From: an uncultured Aquimarina sp.
Lineage (GTDB): Bacteria > Bacteroidota > Bacteroidia > Flavobacteriales > Flavobacteriaceae
Direction of reading: 5' to 3'
DNA: 55,383 bases
Assembly: GCA_947498775.1 (NCBI GenBank)
Contig: CANMLL010000025.1
Span: forward strand, 1-55,383
Numbering within the stretch: the stretch's first letter is position 1; every line of letters starts with the position of its first letter. The notes under the pieces are model-generated. The model was not told the origin of the DNA and did not search any database. It saw nothing but the letters and a program-made list of their open reading frames with translations. The position numbers and the translations under genes are program-made. Positions 1 to 8,605 of the stretch are shown piece after piece.

Positions 1-2
1 CC

Positions 3-77
3 TTGGTAAGGGGAATGGAACGATTAGGCTATATCATCGAGGGAATGGAATTGGCTAAAGATGTGGGTACACCGTAG
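3..77 (+). CDS. C-terminal fragment of an unknown protein cut by the window edge
   Basis: An open frame enters from the window edge and ends at TAG (75-77), giving LVRGMERLGYIIEGMELAKD plus four more residues. It looks like a helical, coding-like C-terminus, but too little is present to name a family. The following 195 bp up to the next gene hold no recognisable gene. Confidence 0.35.
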   Translation: MVRGMERLGYIIEGMELAKDVGTP

Positions 78-272
78 GGTAATGAAGGCAGGTTCGGAAT
101 GACGCTAAAGAATTGCATTATTACATAGTACGGATAATCATAAATTGTTTGTTTTTTCTACAAATTCACAACTATAACTGCTAAAAAAGTATAAATTAGT
201 AGAAGCATTCAAAAAATAATGTCTAACTAATATCTGAACAGAGCTGATTTCATTTGCAAAACTAATTCAACT

Positions 273-3053
273 ATGATCAAACCACGCTCTTTGTTGCTTT
301 TCCTTTTTCTACTTTTCCAACTTAGTGTAGTTGCTCAAAAAATAATAAAAGTAGAACCAGACAGCTTATATATAATAACACCTGACAGATATAAAAAACC
401 TTTAGCAAAGGATTTTTTGCCATTTAAAAAAATTGTAGAACTACCTTTTTCAGATTCTGATTTTAATAGAGAAGGAATAGAAAAAGAATACTGGGGACGT
501 TTTCAACTAAAAGTTGACAGTCTATACCCATTCAAAACTCTTGGTGTTCTTTTTGAAGATTCTGATGAGATTATATTTTTTGTTCCCCAAAAATCAGGGA
601 GATTTAAAGAATATAGGACAGGACTTTTGCTTTTTGACGCTCCTCTAACAGAATTCTATGAAGCAAGCAGCATAATTATTGATGTCACAGCAGTTGATTT
701 TACTAAACCTTTTTATTTTAAAAATATTCCCAAGACACTCTATGGAACAAAAAATATAAATTCTGATATTAAAATAGAGACCTTTAATTCTCGCCCGGTT
801 TACCATCAGGCTGCATATAAAGATTCGAAATATAACTATGAAAATAATGAATTTCTCTACGCAGTACTTATAGGAATGATGATAATATCTTTCGTTTTTG
901 TATTACTACATTATTTAATTACTAGAAAAATTTATTTTCTTTTCTATAGTATTTATATGTTTTGCCTTATATTTAATTATGGATATAGAACTTTTTATTT
1001 CTATAATATCTATGCGGATATAAAACCTGCTTTATATTTTTATTTTAATCAAAATGGACAACTATTAGCACAGTTGGCATACATGTTTTTTTTCAGGTCA
1101 TTTATTGATATGAAAAACAAGTATAAAAAACTGAATAGAGTATTTAGTTGGTCTATTAATATCTTTATAGGTTTTATAATCATATACTATATTTTTATTT
1201 CAGTTTTTCCACATACCAATGCTCATATAAAACTTATGGGTATAACTATGGTTGTCTTCTCAATTACAAATCTTGTAAGCGCCTTATACGCACTCATAAA
1301 AAAAGGAACTCCAGAAACCAAGATCATAATCATCGGAGGGCTCTTTTTGGCTATAGGGTATATTGTTGCAGTAAAAATCAATTTTTTCGTTTTTTTACCT
1401 ATTGTTGTATTAGAGACTGTGATATTTATGAGTGTCCTTTCTTATCTGGATTTAAAAAAGAATAAAGTCATTTCTGAGGCAGAAAAGCAAAAAGAAATGG
1501 AGGTTCTGAAATCTAACTTTTATTCCAATATTACCCATGAGTTTAGAACACCACTTACCCTAATTACAGCTCCAATTCAGGGTAAACTAGAAAATGAAGA
1601 GCTCTCAGAAACAGATCGTGTTAATTTTGAAATGATGCTACGTAATAGTGATAGACTTTTGCGCTTGGTAGATGAGTTACTTGATATTTCTAAAATTGAA
1701 TCTGGAACTCTCAAATTACAGATATGTCAAGGGGACGTTTTGGATTTACTTAGTATTACTGCTAATCAATTTAGACTTAAGGCAGATCAAAAACAACTAA
1801 ATTATTTGGTGCAAATTGGAAAAGGAACCTATGCTTGGTATGATGACAATATCATTCGGAAAATAATAACAAATATATTATCGAATGCATTTAAATATAC
1901 ACCAGAACAAGGCACTATTATTTTTGATGCGTCGATACAGGAAGATAAGTTATTAATTTCTGTAAAAAATACAGGAAAGGGACTCACAAAAAAACAATTA
2001 GAGAGGGTGTTTGAACGCTTCTATCAGGTGAATGAAAATGAACAGGGCAATGGTATTGGATTGGCCTTTGTAAAGGAGTTGGTAATGCTTCATAAAGGTA
2101 CAATCAAGGCCGAAAGTGAACCTAACGGTTGGACACTATTTTTGATTGAGATTCCAATAGGTAAAAAAGATTTTTTGGATTCGGAAATACTAGAAAAAAA
2201 CAATAAACAACCTACACTAACTAAAGGAGAAAATAAACCTACAGAACATACCCCACCTTTGACTGAGAGAAATAAAAATTTACCTATATTATTGATTGTT
2301 GAGGATCATAAGGATCTCAGGATATTCCTTAAAAACACGTTTGAAAATCAATATAAAATTATTACTGCAAAAAATGGTCAGGAAGGAATTGATTTAGCTT
2401 TAGAGCATATTCCTGATATTATTATTTCTGATATTATGATGCCGATCAAAGATGGTATCACACTTACTAAAGAACTAAAGGATTGCGAAAGCACAAGTCA
2501 TATCCCAATTATTTTACTGACGGCCAAGGTAGGAGAAGAAAATGAACTGAGAGGTATCAAACTAGGAGCAGATGATTATATAATGAAACCATTTAATACG
2601 CGCATATTAATTTCCAAAATAGAGAACATCATTAAGCATCGTCAAAAATTAAGAGATATATATAGCCAAGGGAAAATTTTTCGTCCAGTAGAGATTGCGA
2701 CGACATCTAGAGATGAACAATTTTTATTAAAGGTAGAGGCTATTTTAAATAAAAAGTTAGAAGATTCTTCTTTTAGTGTAGAAGAGTTCAGTCAACTACT
2801 AGGTATGAGTCGCATGCAGTTACATAGAAAGTTAGATGCCTTAATAGGATTATCTACCACAGAATTCATTCGTGATGAACGCCTGAAATGGGCAGTTTTA
2901 TTGTTAAAAAATCCTGATCTTACTATTTCGGAAATTGGATATAAAGTAGGCTTTAGCAGCATACCCTACTTTAATAGTTGTTTTAAAAAAAAGTACAATT
3001 GCACACCTTCAGAATATAGGTCAAGTGAGACCGAGAATAGTATTAGAAAATGA
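273..3053 (+). CDS. Hybrid two-component sensor/regulator (7TM-DISM sensor, HisKA, HATPase, REC, AraC HTH)
   Basis: A one-protein signalling system of 926 residues. Order: signal peptide (1-22, ending VVAQ); extracellular 7TMR-DISM-like domain (about 25-185); seven-helix membrane block (about 195-390); HisKA with phospho-acceptor His422 in NITHEFRTPL; HATPase with the N box around NILSNAFKY and the G2 box GNGIGLAFV; receiver domain (about 673-790) with phospho-acceptor Asp720 in SDIMMP and conserved Lys in MKPF; two-helix-turn-helix AraC domain (about 825-920). The G1 box reads NTGKG rather than DxGxG, as is common in Bacteroidetes hybrid regulators. Expected to sense an external or membrane signal and activate nearby genes. 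The target is unknown; the collagen-like lipoprotein 309 bp downstream is the nearest same-strand candidate. Start ATG 273 directly precedes a good signal peptide. Confidence 0.93.
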   Translation: MIKPRSLLLFLFLLFQLSVVAQKIIKVEPDSLYIITPDRYKKPLAKDFLPFKKIVELPFSDSDFNREGIEKEYWGRFQLKVDSLYPFKTLGVLFEDSDEIIFFVPQKSGRFKEYRTGLLLFDAPLTEFYEASSIIIDVTAVDFTKPFYFKNIPKTLYGTKNINSDIKIETFNSRPVYHQAAYKDSKYNYENNEFLYAVLIGMMIISFVFVLLHYLITRKIYFLFYSIYMFCLIFNYGYRTFYFYNIYADIKPALYFYFNQNGQLLAQLAYMFFFRSFIDMKNKYKKLNRVFSWSINIFIGFIIIYYIFISVFPHTNAHIKLMGITMVVFSITNLVSALYALIKKGTPETKIIIIGGLFLAIGYIVAVKINFFVFLPIVVLETVIFMSVLSYLDLKKNKVISEAEKQKEMEVLKSNFYSNITHEFRTPLTLITAPIQGKLENEELSETDRVNFEMMLRNSDRLLRLVDELLDISKIESGTLKLQICQGDVLDLLSITANQFRLKADQKQLNYLVQIGKGTYAWYDDNIIRKIITNILSNAFKYTPEQGTIIFDASIQEDKLLISVKNTGKGLTKKQLERVFERFYQVNENEQGNGIGLAFVKELVMLHKGTIKAESEPNGWTLFLIEIPIGKKDFLDSEILEKNNKQPTLTKGENKPTEHTPPLTERNKNLPILLIVEDHKDLRIFLKNTFENQYKIITAKNGQEGIDLALEHIPDIIISDIMMPIKDGITLTKELKDCESTSHIPIILLTAKVGEENELRGIKLGADDYIMKPFNTRILISKIENIIKHRQKLRDIYSQGKIFRPVEIATTSRDEQFLLKVEAILNKKLEDSSFSVEEFSQLLGMSRMQLHRKLDALIGLSTTEFIRDERLKWAVLLLKNPDLTISEIGYKVGFSSIPYFNSCFKKKYNCTPSEYRSSETENSIRK

Positions 3054-3362
3054 CAGTAAGAATTTATGTTATTTATGTATAAGAGATGTTATAAGATAGA
3101 TACTTACACACAATATATACCATTTGTATATATACAAACTAGTCCAAAAAAGCATTCTTTTCCAAGTTTTGTATACTCTAATTGAAATTATAGACTATCC
3201 TTTTACAACAAAACCCTAGTGTTTTAAGGGCTTGTTACATATATATAAGCATTTGTTACATATCATTTATTTACTAAATGAGCTGAAATGTAAGTTTGAA
3301 TCATCAAATTATTAATCCCAATATGGGGCTTAAACAATTTATTAATTCTAAAAATTAAAAAC
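3054..3362 (+). other. Intergenic region with a possible promoter for the collagen-like lipoprotein gene
   Basis: AT-rich, with no supported gene. TAAGTTTG at 3291-3298 matches the Bacteroidetes -7 consensus TAnnTTTG and lies 65 bp before the next ATG, but I see no clear -33 TTG at the usual spacing. No terminator hairpin is evident behind the sensor gene, so read-through is possible. Confidence 0.35.
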
Positions 3363-3914
3363 ATGAAAGCAATGACAAATTTTTTAAAACTATCAACAGT
3401 TGTGGTATTGTCAATTTTTATTTTTTCCTGTGAAGGAGAAGATGGTGCTGTTGGGCCAGCAGGAGCACAAGGTGAGCAGGGACAGCAAGGTGAGCAGGGA
3501 CAGCAGGGAGAACAAGGAGAAACAGGAACAGCAAATGTGATTTATTCGGATTGGATTACAGTTTTTCCAGATCCTACCATAATATTACCTATTGGCACCT
3601 TTGACGCTCCCGGACTAACGCAAGAAATTAGAGATACCGGTGTAGTATTGGTGTATGGACAAAGTGAACTTACAGGAACTGGAACTGTGACAGCTATACC
3701 TAGTGAAAGCGGAGGTCAAATTTATACAACTAACATAGGTGCTAGCTCGATAACAATTATTGTGGAAAAGCCTGCAAGTGAATCTGTTTTTCTGCCTCGT
3801 GCGAGATATGTTATCATTCCAGGTGGAGTAGCCGCAGATAAAAATGCTGCTGGGATAGATTATACTAAAATGTCTTATGAGGAGATCAAAGCCTTATTCG
3901 ATATTCCTGAATAG
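3363..3914 (+). CDS. Collagen-like repeat lipoprotein
   Basis: 183 residues. The N-terminal signal ends in IFIFSC, a Bacteroidetes-type lipobox with the acylated Cys at about residue 23. It is followed by a short acidic stretch (EGEDG), then nine or so Gly-x-y triplets (GAVGPAGAQGEQGQQGEQ and on) like a bacterial collagen-like stalk, and then a C-terminal globular region of about 130 residues of unknown fold. It would sit on the cell surface or in the periplasm anchored by lipid. The triplet part is encoded by an almost exact 18-bp tandem repeat (3471-3488, 3489-3506), so its length could vary by slippage. Similar exolipoproteins are common in Flavobacteriia. No function is assigned. Confidence 0.85.
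   Translation: MKAMTNFLKLSTVVVLSIFIFSCEGEDGAVGPAGAQGEQGQQGEQGQQGEQGETGTANVIYSDWITVFPDPTIILPIGTFDAPGLTQEIRDTGVVLVYGQSELTGTGTVTAIPSESGGQIYTTNIGASSITIIVEKPASESVFLPRARYVIIPGGVAADKNAAGIDYTKMSYEEIKALFDIPE
3471..3506 (+). repeat. Two 18-bp tandem units inside the collagen-like stalk
   Basis: Units 3471-3488 and 3489-3506 differ only at the last base; each encodes GEQGQQ. A third, more diverged unit follows (GEQGET). Confidence 0.9.
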
Positions 3915-3947
3915 GCAATCATATAGCATAAAAATCTATAAGATATT

Positions 3948-4014
3948 GGGATGCTCCAATGCACAATACGGTCTATTCTTCGTATATAAAGGATAACGTA
4001 TTGTGCAGAGCTAC
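3948..4014. repeat. Inverted repeat in the intergenic space
   Basis: TGCACAATACG (3960-3970) is exactly complementary to CGTATTGTGCA (3997-4007). Pairing extends imperfectly outward (GGGATGCTCC against GAGCTACCC). There is no T-run, so it is not a classical terminator. Confidence 0.6.
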
Positions 4015-4112
4015 CCAGATGGAACTCTGATTCCTTAGAGCTATGTTATTTAACTATTACATCCTATTTTAAAACTATAACAGGTATCTATTTAATAAGA
4101 ATTAAACATTAG

Positions 4113-4129
4113 AGCTTCGTTACGAAGCT
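4113..4129. repeat. Short perfect hairpin upstream of the vWA gene
   Basis: AGCTTCGT and ACGAAGCT pair around a single T. The following bases TTTTC make it a weak terminator candidate on the + strand, about 65 bp before the next ATG. Confidence 0.45.
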
Positions 4130-4194
4130 TTTCAAAAAATACACAACTTAACCAGGTTGAAACTCATTTTAGATTAAAAGTAAAATCAAACCTT

Positions 4195-4830
4195 ATGGAA
4201 GTAAAACAAAAAATACACAACTTAATAATTCTTGATGAGAGTGGATCAATGAACTCCATAAAAGATCAAATAATTAGTGGATTCAATGAAGTGGTTCAAA
4301 CGGTAAAAGGAGTAGCAAAAAAATACCCAGAACAAAAACACTACATTACTTTTATCACTTTTAATGCATTACACATAGTTATGCACTTATATTGCAAACC
4401 GGTGTTAAAATTAGAAGAGCTTAATAGAGAGAATTATAAACCAGAAGCAGGCACACCATTATTTGATGCCATGGGATATGGGATTAATGAACTACAAAAA
4501 AAACTATCTAAAAAAACTAAGACAAATGTTCTTGTAACAATACTTACTGACGGTTTGGAGAATGCATCAACAGAATACGATACTATTGCTATAAAATCTT
4601 TAGTAGAAGAAATGGAAGAAAAAAATTGGACCTTTACGTATATAGGAACAGATCATGATGTAACAAAATTTGCACAATCCATATCTATAAAAAATTCATT
4701 GCGGTTTATGAAAGACCCTCAAGGATTAAAAAAGATGTTTCAAAAAGAAAGAATTTCCAGAATAGCGTATAGTCAAAAAATTAAGGAAAACAAAAATACT
4801 AAAGATGATTATTTTAAAAATGAAGATTAA
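4195..4830 (+). CDS. von Willebrand factor A domain protein
   Basis: 211 residues, cytoplasmic (no signal peptide), almost entirely one vWA fold. The metal-ion-dependent adhesion site is complete: DESGS (Asp14, Ser16, Ser18), Thr87 in AGTPLFD and Asp119 in TDG. Stand-alone vWA proteins of this TerY-like type often act as scaffold partners for ATPases or chaperones. Here it is the first gene of a + strand run that continues to the HSP90 paralogue at 8606, although a gap of about 300 bp before lemA may mark a separate transcript. The last 30 residues are Lys-rich. Fold is confident; role is unknown. Confidence 0.85.
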   Translation: MEVKQKIHNLIILDESGSMNSIKDQIISGFNEVVQTVKGVAKKYPEQKHYITFITFNALHIVMHLYCKPVLKLEELNRENYKPEAGTPLFDAMGYGINELQKKLSKKTKTNVLVTILTDGLENASTEYDTIAIKSLVEEMEEKNWTFTYIGTDHDVTKFAQSISIKNSLRFMKDPQGLKKMFQKERISRIAYSQKIKENKNTKDDYFKNED

Positions 4831-4903
4831 TCATTAAAAGGTAGAATCGCAAAGAGGCTAAGTAAAATTAAGAGAATTGCTATTGCAAAAAATTTTATTT
4901 GTT

Positions 4904-5221
4904 ATGAAAATGTATATCGTTTTAAAAAATGACATACCAGATAAATTAGCACCTGTAATCGCTGCACATGCTTCCTTGGCCTGTTATAAAAAATTCCAAA
5001 ATGATGGTAGAATGTCCATATGGATTCATGGAGTATTTAAGAAGGTGGTTTGCATAGTTAGCCTGCAAGAATTCGATCAATTAAAAAACGAAACTGATTA
5101 TATTTTACTAACAGAATCCTCTATTGGTAATAAAGAAGTTTGTATTGCTTTTTGTCCAAGAGAAGAATTCCCTAAAAAGTTTAGATTCTTAAAAAAGTGG
5201 GTGCCACAAAATATCGAGTAA
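4904..5221 (+). CDS. Divergent PTH2-like (peptidyl-tRNA hydrolase II fold) protein
   Basis: About 105 residues from ATG 4904; an in-frame TTG at 4877 would add nine residues that do not resemble the family. The start MYIVLKNDIPDKLAPVIAAH resembles the PTH2 N-terminus, where a Lys is followed by an AAHA helix, and the C-terminal IAFCP matches the family's ending. The usual catalytic DAGxT segment is replaced by ESSIG, so the Asp of the hydrolase is not conserved. It may be an inactive or repurposed family member rather than a tRNA recycling enzyme. It follows the vWA gene by 73 bp on the same strand. Confidence 0.6.
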   Translation: MKMYIVLKNDIPDKLAPVIAAHASLACYKKFQNDGRMSIWIHGVFKKVVCIVSLQEFDQLKNETDYILLTESSIGNKEVCIAFCPREEFPKKFRFLKKWVPQNIE

Positions 5222-5254
5222 ATAGTCCCATAGACATTAAACTGAATTGTAAAT

Positions 5255-5359
5255 ATGAATCTGGCAAGATACAAGAGCTTTACATATACTAGAAAAGAGA
5301 AAGAAAAGGAGAACATAAAGAAGGCCTATATAAAATGTTCATGCTGCTGGAGTGGATAA
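5255..5359 (+). CDS. Possible 34-residue basic peptide
   Basis: A short frame begins at ATG 5255 (MNLARYKSFTYTRKEKEKEN, then a Cys-rich end KCSCCWSG) inside the 297-bp gap between the PTH2-like gene and lemA. The charged centre and Cys-rich tail are unusual, but there is no homologue I recognise and no independent support. It may be chance. Confidence 0.2.
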   Translation: MNLARYKSFTYTRKEKEKENIKKAYIKCSCCWSG

Positions 5360-5518
5360 ACGATCCAAGTGAGAGATTAAAAACTACACAATTAATAGTT
5401 TCTAGTTTTCCATCTTTTGCTCTGGATTGATATGATAGGGTTATTAACTGATTTTAAACTTGGAACAAGGAAATATAAAACAGAATAGTTAATGAATTTA
5501 TTCATAAAATAATTAGTG

Positions 5519-6073
5519 ATGGCAAGTGTATTTGTAGGAATAGTCATTTTGATTGGGATTACATACATTTTAGTCAACAACAATATCATTACTAAAAAGA
5601 ATAAAATTAGTGAAGCATATGGTAGTATCGATGTGTATCTAAAAAAACGTTTTGATCTTATTCCTAATTTGGTTGCTGTAGTAAATAAATATGCGACTCA
5701 TGAGAAAGATTTACTTATCAAAATAACTGAATTACGATCAAAAACAGAAAATACGATTAAACCTAAAGAAACAATTTCATCGACTAATGAAATGTCATCA
5801 TTAATGAAAAACTTACAAGTAACAACAGAAAAGTATCCTGATATAAAAACAGATAGGCAGTTCTTGGTACTTCAATATAATTTGACTGATATAGAAGAAC
5901 AACTCTCGGCAGCAAGGAGAGCTTATAATGCGGCAGTTACGCATCACAATGATACTATCCAGATGTTTCCTGCAAATCTAGTAGCAGCTTTAAGGGGTGA
6001 TAAACCATATGAAATATTAGAAACTCCTCAGGAAGAGAAGAAGGACATTGATGTAAAAGATAAATTTAGCTAA
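5519..6073 (+). CDS. lemA: LemA family membrane protein
   Basis: 184 residues from ATG 5519; a GTG three bases upstream is less likely. One N-terminal membrane helix (about 3-22) is followed by the LemA four-helix body: the Tyr-Gly-Ser-Ile-Asp-Val segment, the RFDLIPNLV motif typical of the family, and the later AARRAYNAAV helix. LemA proteins are membrane anchored with the helical domain outside or in the periplasm; their molecular role is not settled. The gene is separated by only 3 bp from a DUF3137 gene, the classic LemA partner. It starts the tight cluster that ends with the HSP90/TPR-type genes. Confidence 0.9.
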   Translation: MASVFVGIVILIGITYILVNNNIITKKNKISEAYGSIDVYLKKRFDLIPNLVAVVNKYATHEKDLLIKITELRSKTENTIKPKETISSTNEMSSLMKNLQVTTEKYPDIKTDRQFLVLQYNLTDIEEQLSAARRAYNAAVTHHNDTIQMFPANLVAALRGDKPYEILETPQEEKKDIDVKDKFS

Positions 6074-6076
6074 AAA

Positions 6077-7189
6077 ATGGAACCAGTGCATATAGAAATG
6101 GTGTATCAGAATCTTAGAAAAGATTTAACCGTTGCTTTAGATCAAAAAGAGGCTATCATGAAAAAACAGAAGATTGTATATATGACTTATGCTATTTTTC
6201 CAATACTAGTTATTGGCTACCTGACTTATGTTTTGGCAGCAAATAATACGTTTCAAACTGCTATTTATATAGATGGGGAATATCAAAGAACCAGTAATAA
6301 CATTTATTACTATTTTGTTATAGCGATCTTTTCTTTTTATTTCTTTTATAAACGTTTGGCGAGTTCTTTTAGCAGGGAGTTTTCAAAATTTAGAAAAAGG
6401 GAAAACGAGGCCATTTCACTAATGGCAAGACAACTATTTCCTTCTTTTCGATTTTCGCAAGAGCTACAATTATCATCACAACAGCTAAAAGCGAGCAAAA
6501 TCTTCAATTGGATAGCTCATAATGATTCTGTACATACCTATGGCACTATAAAAAATACTCATGATGGTATTCCTGTACATATTGCAGATATTGGAATTCT
6601 ACATAAAAAGGATCTTAGCGGTTTGGTTGCAATTCCATATATGGGGCAATTAATTGTGCTTTTTCAATTGATCGAGCCCATAAAATATGCATTTAGCAAA
6701 AAAACCGCTGATAATTTGCTTTATAGTTTTAGAGGGATGTTTTGCTCAGCGAATTTCCCAAAGTGCTTGGTAGGATATACTATTGTATTACCCAAATCAA
6801 TATCAACAAAAAAAAACAGATGGTTGGTTGAATCTATAGAAGATGAACCTGTACAATTAGAAGATATAAGATTTAGTGAGGATTTCCTCGTATATGCTAC
6901 CGATCAGGTTGAAGCGCGGTATGTATTGTCTACCACCTTAATGGAACGAATCGTAGAATTCAAAGAAAGATCCGGTCAAAACATCATGCTTTCCTTCTTG
7001 CACAACACAATGTATGTTGCTATCGAAAACGCAGAAGGTATTTTTTCTTTTCCTTCTGGAGACATAAGCTCTATGAAAGTACTAGAAGAAATCGTAGCCC
7101 AAATAAATCTAACAAAATATATCGTACAGGATTTTAATTTGAACAGGAAGATTTTCAAATCCTTTAATACTCAAAAAGATGAGGTATAA
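6077..7189 (+). CDS. DUF3137 membrane protein (LemA partner)
   Basis: 370 residues. A cytoplasmic N-terminal helix is followed by two membrane spans (about 32-55 and 76-95) separated by a short loop, then a large soluble domain rich in beta structure. This is the DUF3137 layout and context, directly after lemA. The end overlaps the next start by 11 bp, indicating translational coupling. Function is unknown in the family. I infer a membrane-surface complex with LemA. Confidence 0.8.
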   Translation: MEPVHIEMVYQNLRKDLTVALDQKEAIMKKQKIVYMTYAIFPILVIGYLTYVLAANNTFQTAIYIDGEYQRTSNNIYYYFVIAIFSFYFFYKRLASSFSREFSKFRKRENEAISLMARQLFPSFRFSQELQLSSQQLKASKIFNWIAHNDSVHTYGTIKNTHDGIPVHIADIGILHKKDLSGLVAIPYMGQLIVLFQLIEPIKYAFSKKTADNLLYSFRGMFCSANFPKCLVGYTIVLPKSISTKKNRWLVESIEDEPVQLEDIRFSEDFLVYATDQVEARYVLSTTLMERIVEFKERSGQNIMLSFLHNTMYVAIENAEGIFSFPSGDISSMKVLEEIVAQINLTKYIVQDFNLNRKIFKSFNTQKDEV

Positions 7190-7799
7190 TCTCATTTTTA
7201 AACTTGTTATGTTCATATCTATGGGATGTGTCAATGTTACTGGACAATCCCAGGAATCTCAGAATTTTAAAGGTCGAGGTGAAATTGTTTTATCCTATGG
7301 TGTCAAAAGTTCGAATTTTGAAACGGGTCCTTATGAAAGATTGATTACAAGAAACCTTTTTACTGGTAACGTATCATTCAAAAATAAAAAGACAACAGAA
7401 GTCTTTCGTCTTACAGCAAAAGGCGATATAGATACTAAGCAAACTGTAGGAATAAGTGTGGCTTTTGAGGCAAACAAAAAAGAAGTATATCGCCTTAATC
7501 AATTGATTGGATCCCTAAATGCAGCATATTTTATGCTTGCATTTGACTGGGAATATAATTTTATCAAAATCAATTGGATAAGGATGTACGCTGGAGCAAG
7601 TTTTGGAGTAGGATATTTTTTGAGTGGGTTTCAGCCTGCTCCCAGATCTCGAGAAACAGATCAATCCATGAATCAGACAGTTTTTAGCTATCAAGCAACA
7701 CCTTTGGGCATACGACTAGGAACAACTATAGCTATAATAGCTGAATTTGGATACGGTTATAAAGGAATTATTAATGGAGGATTATCCTATAGATTTTAA
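7179..7799 (+). CDS. Small secreted outer-membrane-type beta-barrel protein
   Basis: 206 residues. An N-terminal signal peptide (about 1-23, ending VTGQS) precedes alternating amphipathic strands, and the chain ends in LSYRF. A terminal Phe is the usual beta-barrel assembly signal, so an eight-strand barrel is likely. MGC at 15-17 could alternatively be read as a lipobox. The start overlaps the DUF3137 gene. Its position inside the LemA/HSP90-type cluster suggests the system has an envelope side. No family name is offered. Confidence 0.65.
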   Translation: MRYNLIFKLVMFISMGCVNVTGQSQESQNFKGRGEIVLSYGVKSSNFETGPYERLITRNLFTGNVSFKNKKTTEVFRLTAKGDIDTKQTVGISVAFEANKKEVYRLNQLIGSLNAAYFMLAFDWEYNFIKINWIRMYAGASFGVGYFLSGFQPAPRSRETDQSMNQTVFSYQATPLGIRLGTTIAIIAEFGYGYKGIINGGLSYRF

Positions 7800-7849
7800 G
7801 TAGTTATAAAATTCATTTAGTAAAATATTAAATTCAATAAAAACAAAAT

Positions 7850-8251
7850 ATGCAGATTTATTTAGATTTTGACGGTACAGTAGTAGAACATCAGTATCCA
7901 AGTATAGGAAAATATAATACTGGATGTTTTGAGGTATTAAAAAAACTAGAAAAAGCAGAAAACAAAATTATATTGAATACCTATCGAGCTGATTGCGCCG
8001 ACGGCACCTTGCAAGAGGCTATCAAATATATAGAGGCGCAAGCTAAGATTTCACTCCATGATGTTGAGCAAAGAAAAATAATGCCATCACCTTGGAATTG
8101 GAAAGATTTTAGAATGAGAGATTTGATTTTTATTGATGACATCTGCCTTGGAATACCATTAAAAATATCAAAAACTACCGGAAACAAAATAGTTGATTGG
8201 AAAGCAATAGATACAGAGTTTTTTATAGAAGGAATTTATTCAAAATTATAA
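7850..8251 (+). CDS. Small HAD-superfamily hydrolase
   Basis: 133 residues. Motif I is LDFDGT (nucleophile Asp6, general acid Asp8), motif II is the Thr in LNTYR (44), a Lys is available in WKDFRM (about 85), and motif IV is IDD (96-97). There is only a minimal cap, as in small phosphatases of the BT0820-like type. A cytoplasmic phosphate hydrolase is expected; the substrate is not deducible. It lies 50 bp behind the barrel protein and 27 bp ahead of the TPR-like gene, so probably in the same transcript. Confidence 0.8.
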   Translation: MQIYLDFDGTVVEHQYPSIGKYNTGCFEVLKKLEKAENKIILNTYRADCADGTLQEAIKYIEAQAKISLHDVEQRKIMPSPWNWKDFRMRDLIFIDDICLGIPLKISKTTGNKIVDWKAIDTEFFIEGIYSKL

Positions 8252-8278
8252 AGAAGCTATTAATCATAAAAAAAAATT

Positions 8279-8602
8279 ATGAATTATAACAAAATCCTTG
8301 TCGAATTTAAAAGGTTCGCACCAAAATATCAAATAATTGAGATGTGTTTGGCGGCTTTAAACAATACAAATGATCATCAGGAACAATCTAATTTACCGAT
8401 ATTAATAGGTCGCTGCTATAGAAGCCTTAAAGAATACATCAAAGCAGAAAAATATTTTGATAAGGCATTCGAAAAAACGATGATCCGGTTGTGTATTATT
8501 AGAAGGAGTTTTAAAAATATGATGTCAAAAAAGATGATAGAAAGTTTTCATAGTACAACAAAGAAATACGGGTTTAGATTAGATACTCTTAAAACTATAT
8601 AA
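8279..8602 (+). CDS. Small TPR-like protein preceding the HSP90 paralogue
   Basis: 107 residues, all helical. The block LIGRCYRSLKEYIKAEKYFD has the A-G-x-Y-x-A pattern of a tetratricopeptide repeat, with a partial repeat before it. The gene ends 3 bp before the HSP90-like gene, so the two are almost certainly co-translated. In eukaryotes TPR proteins are the standard HSP90 co-chaperones. A similar partnership is an inference here, since the HSP90 paralogue lacks an MEEVD-like tail. Confidence 0.6.
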   Translation: MNYNKILVEFKRFAPKYQIIEMCLAALNNTNDHQEQSNLPILIGRCYRSLKEYIKAEKYFDKAFEKTMIRLCIIRRSFKNMMSKKMIESFHSTTKKYGFRLDTLKTI

Positions 8603-8605
8603 TAA

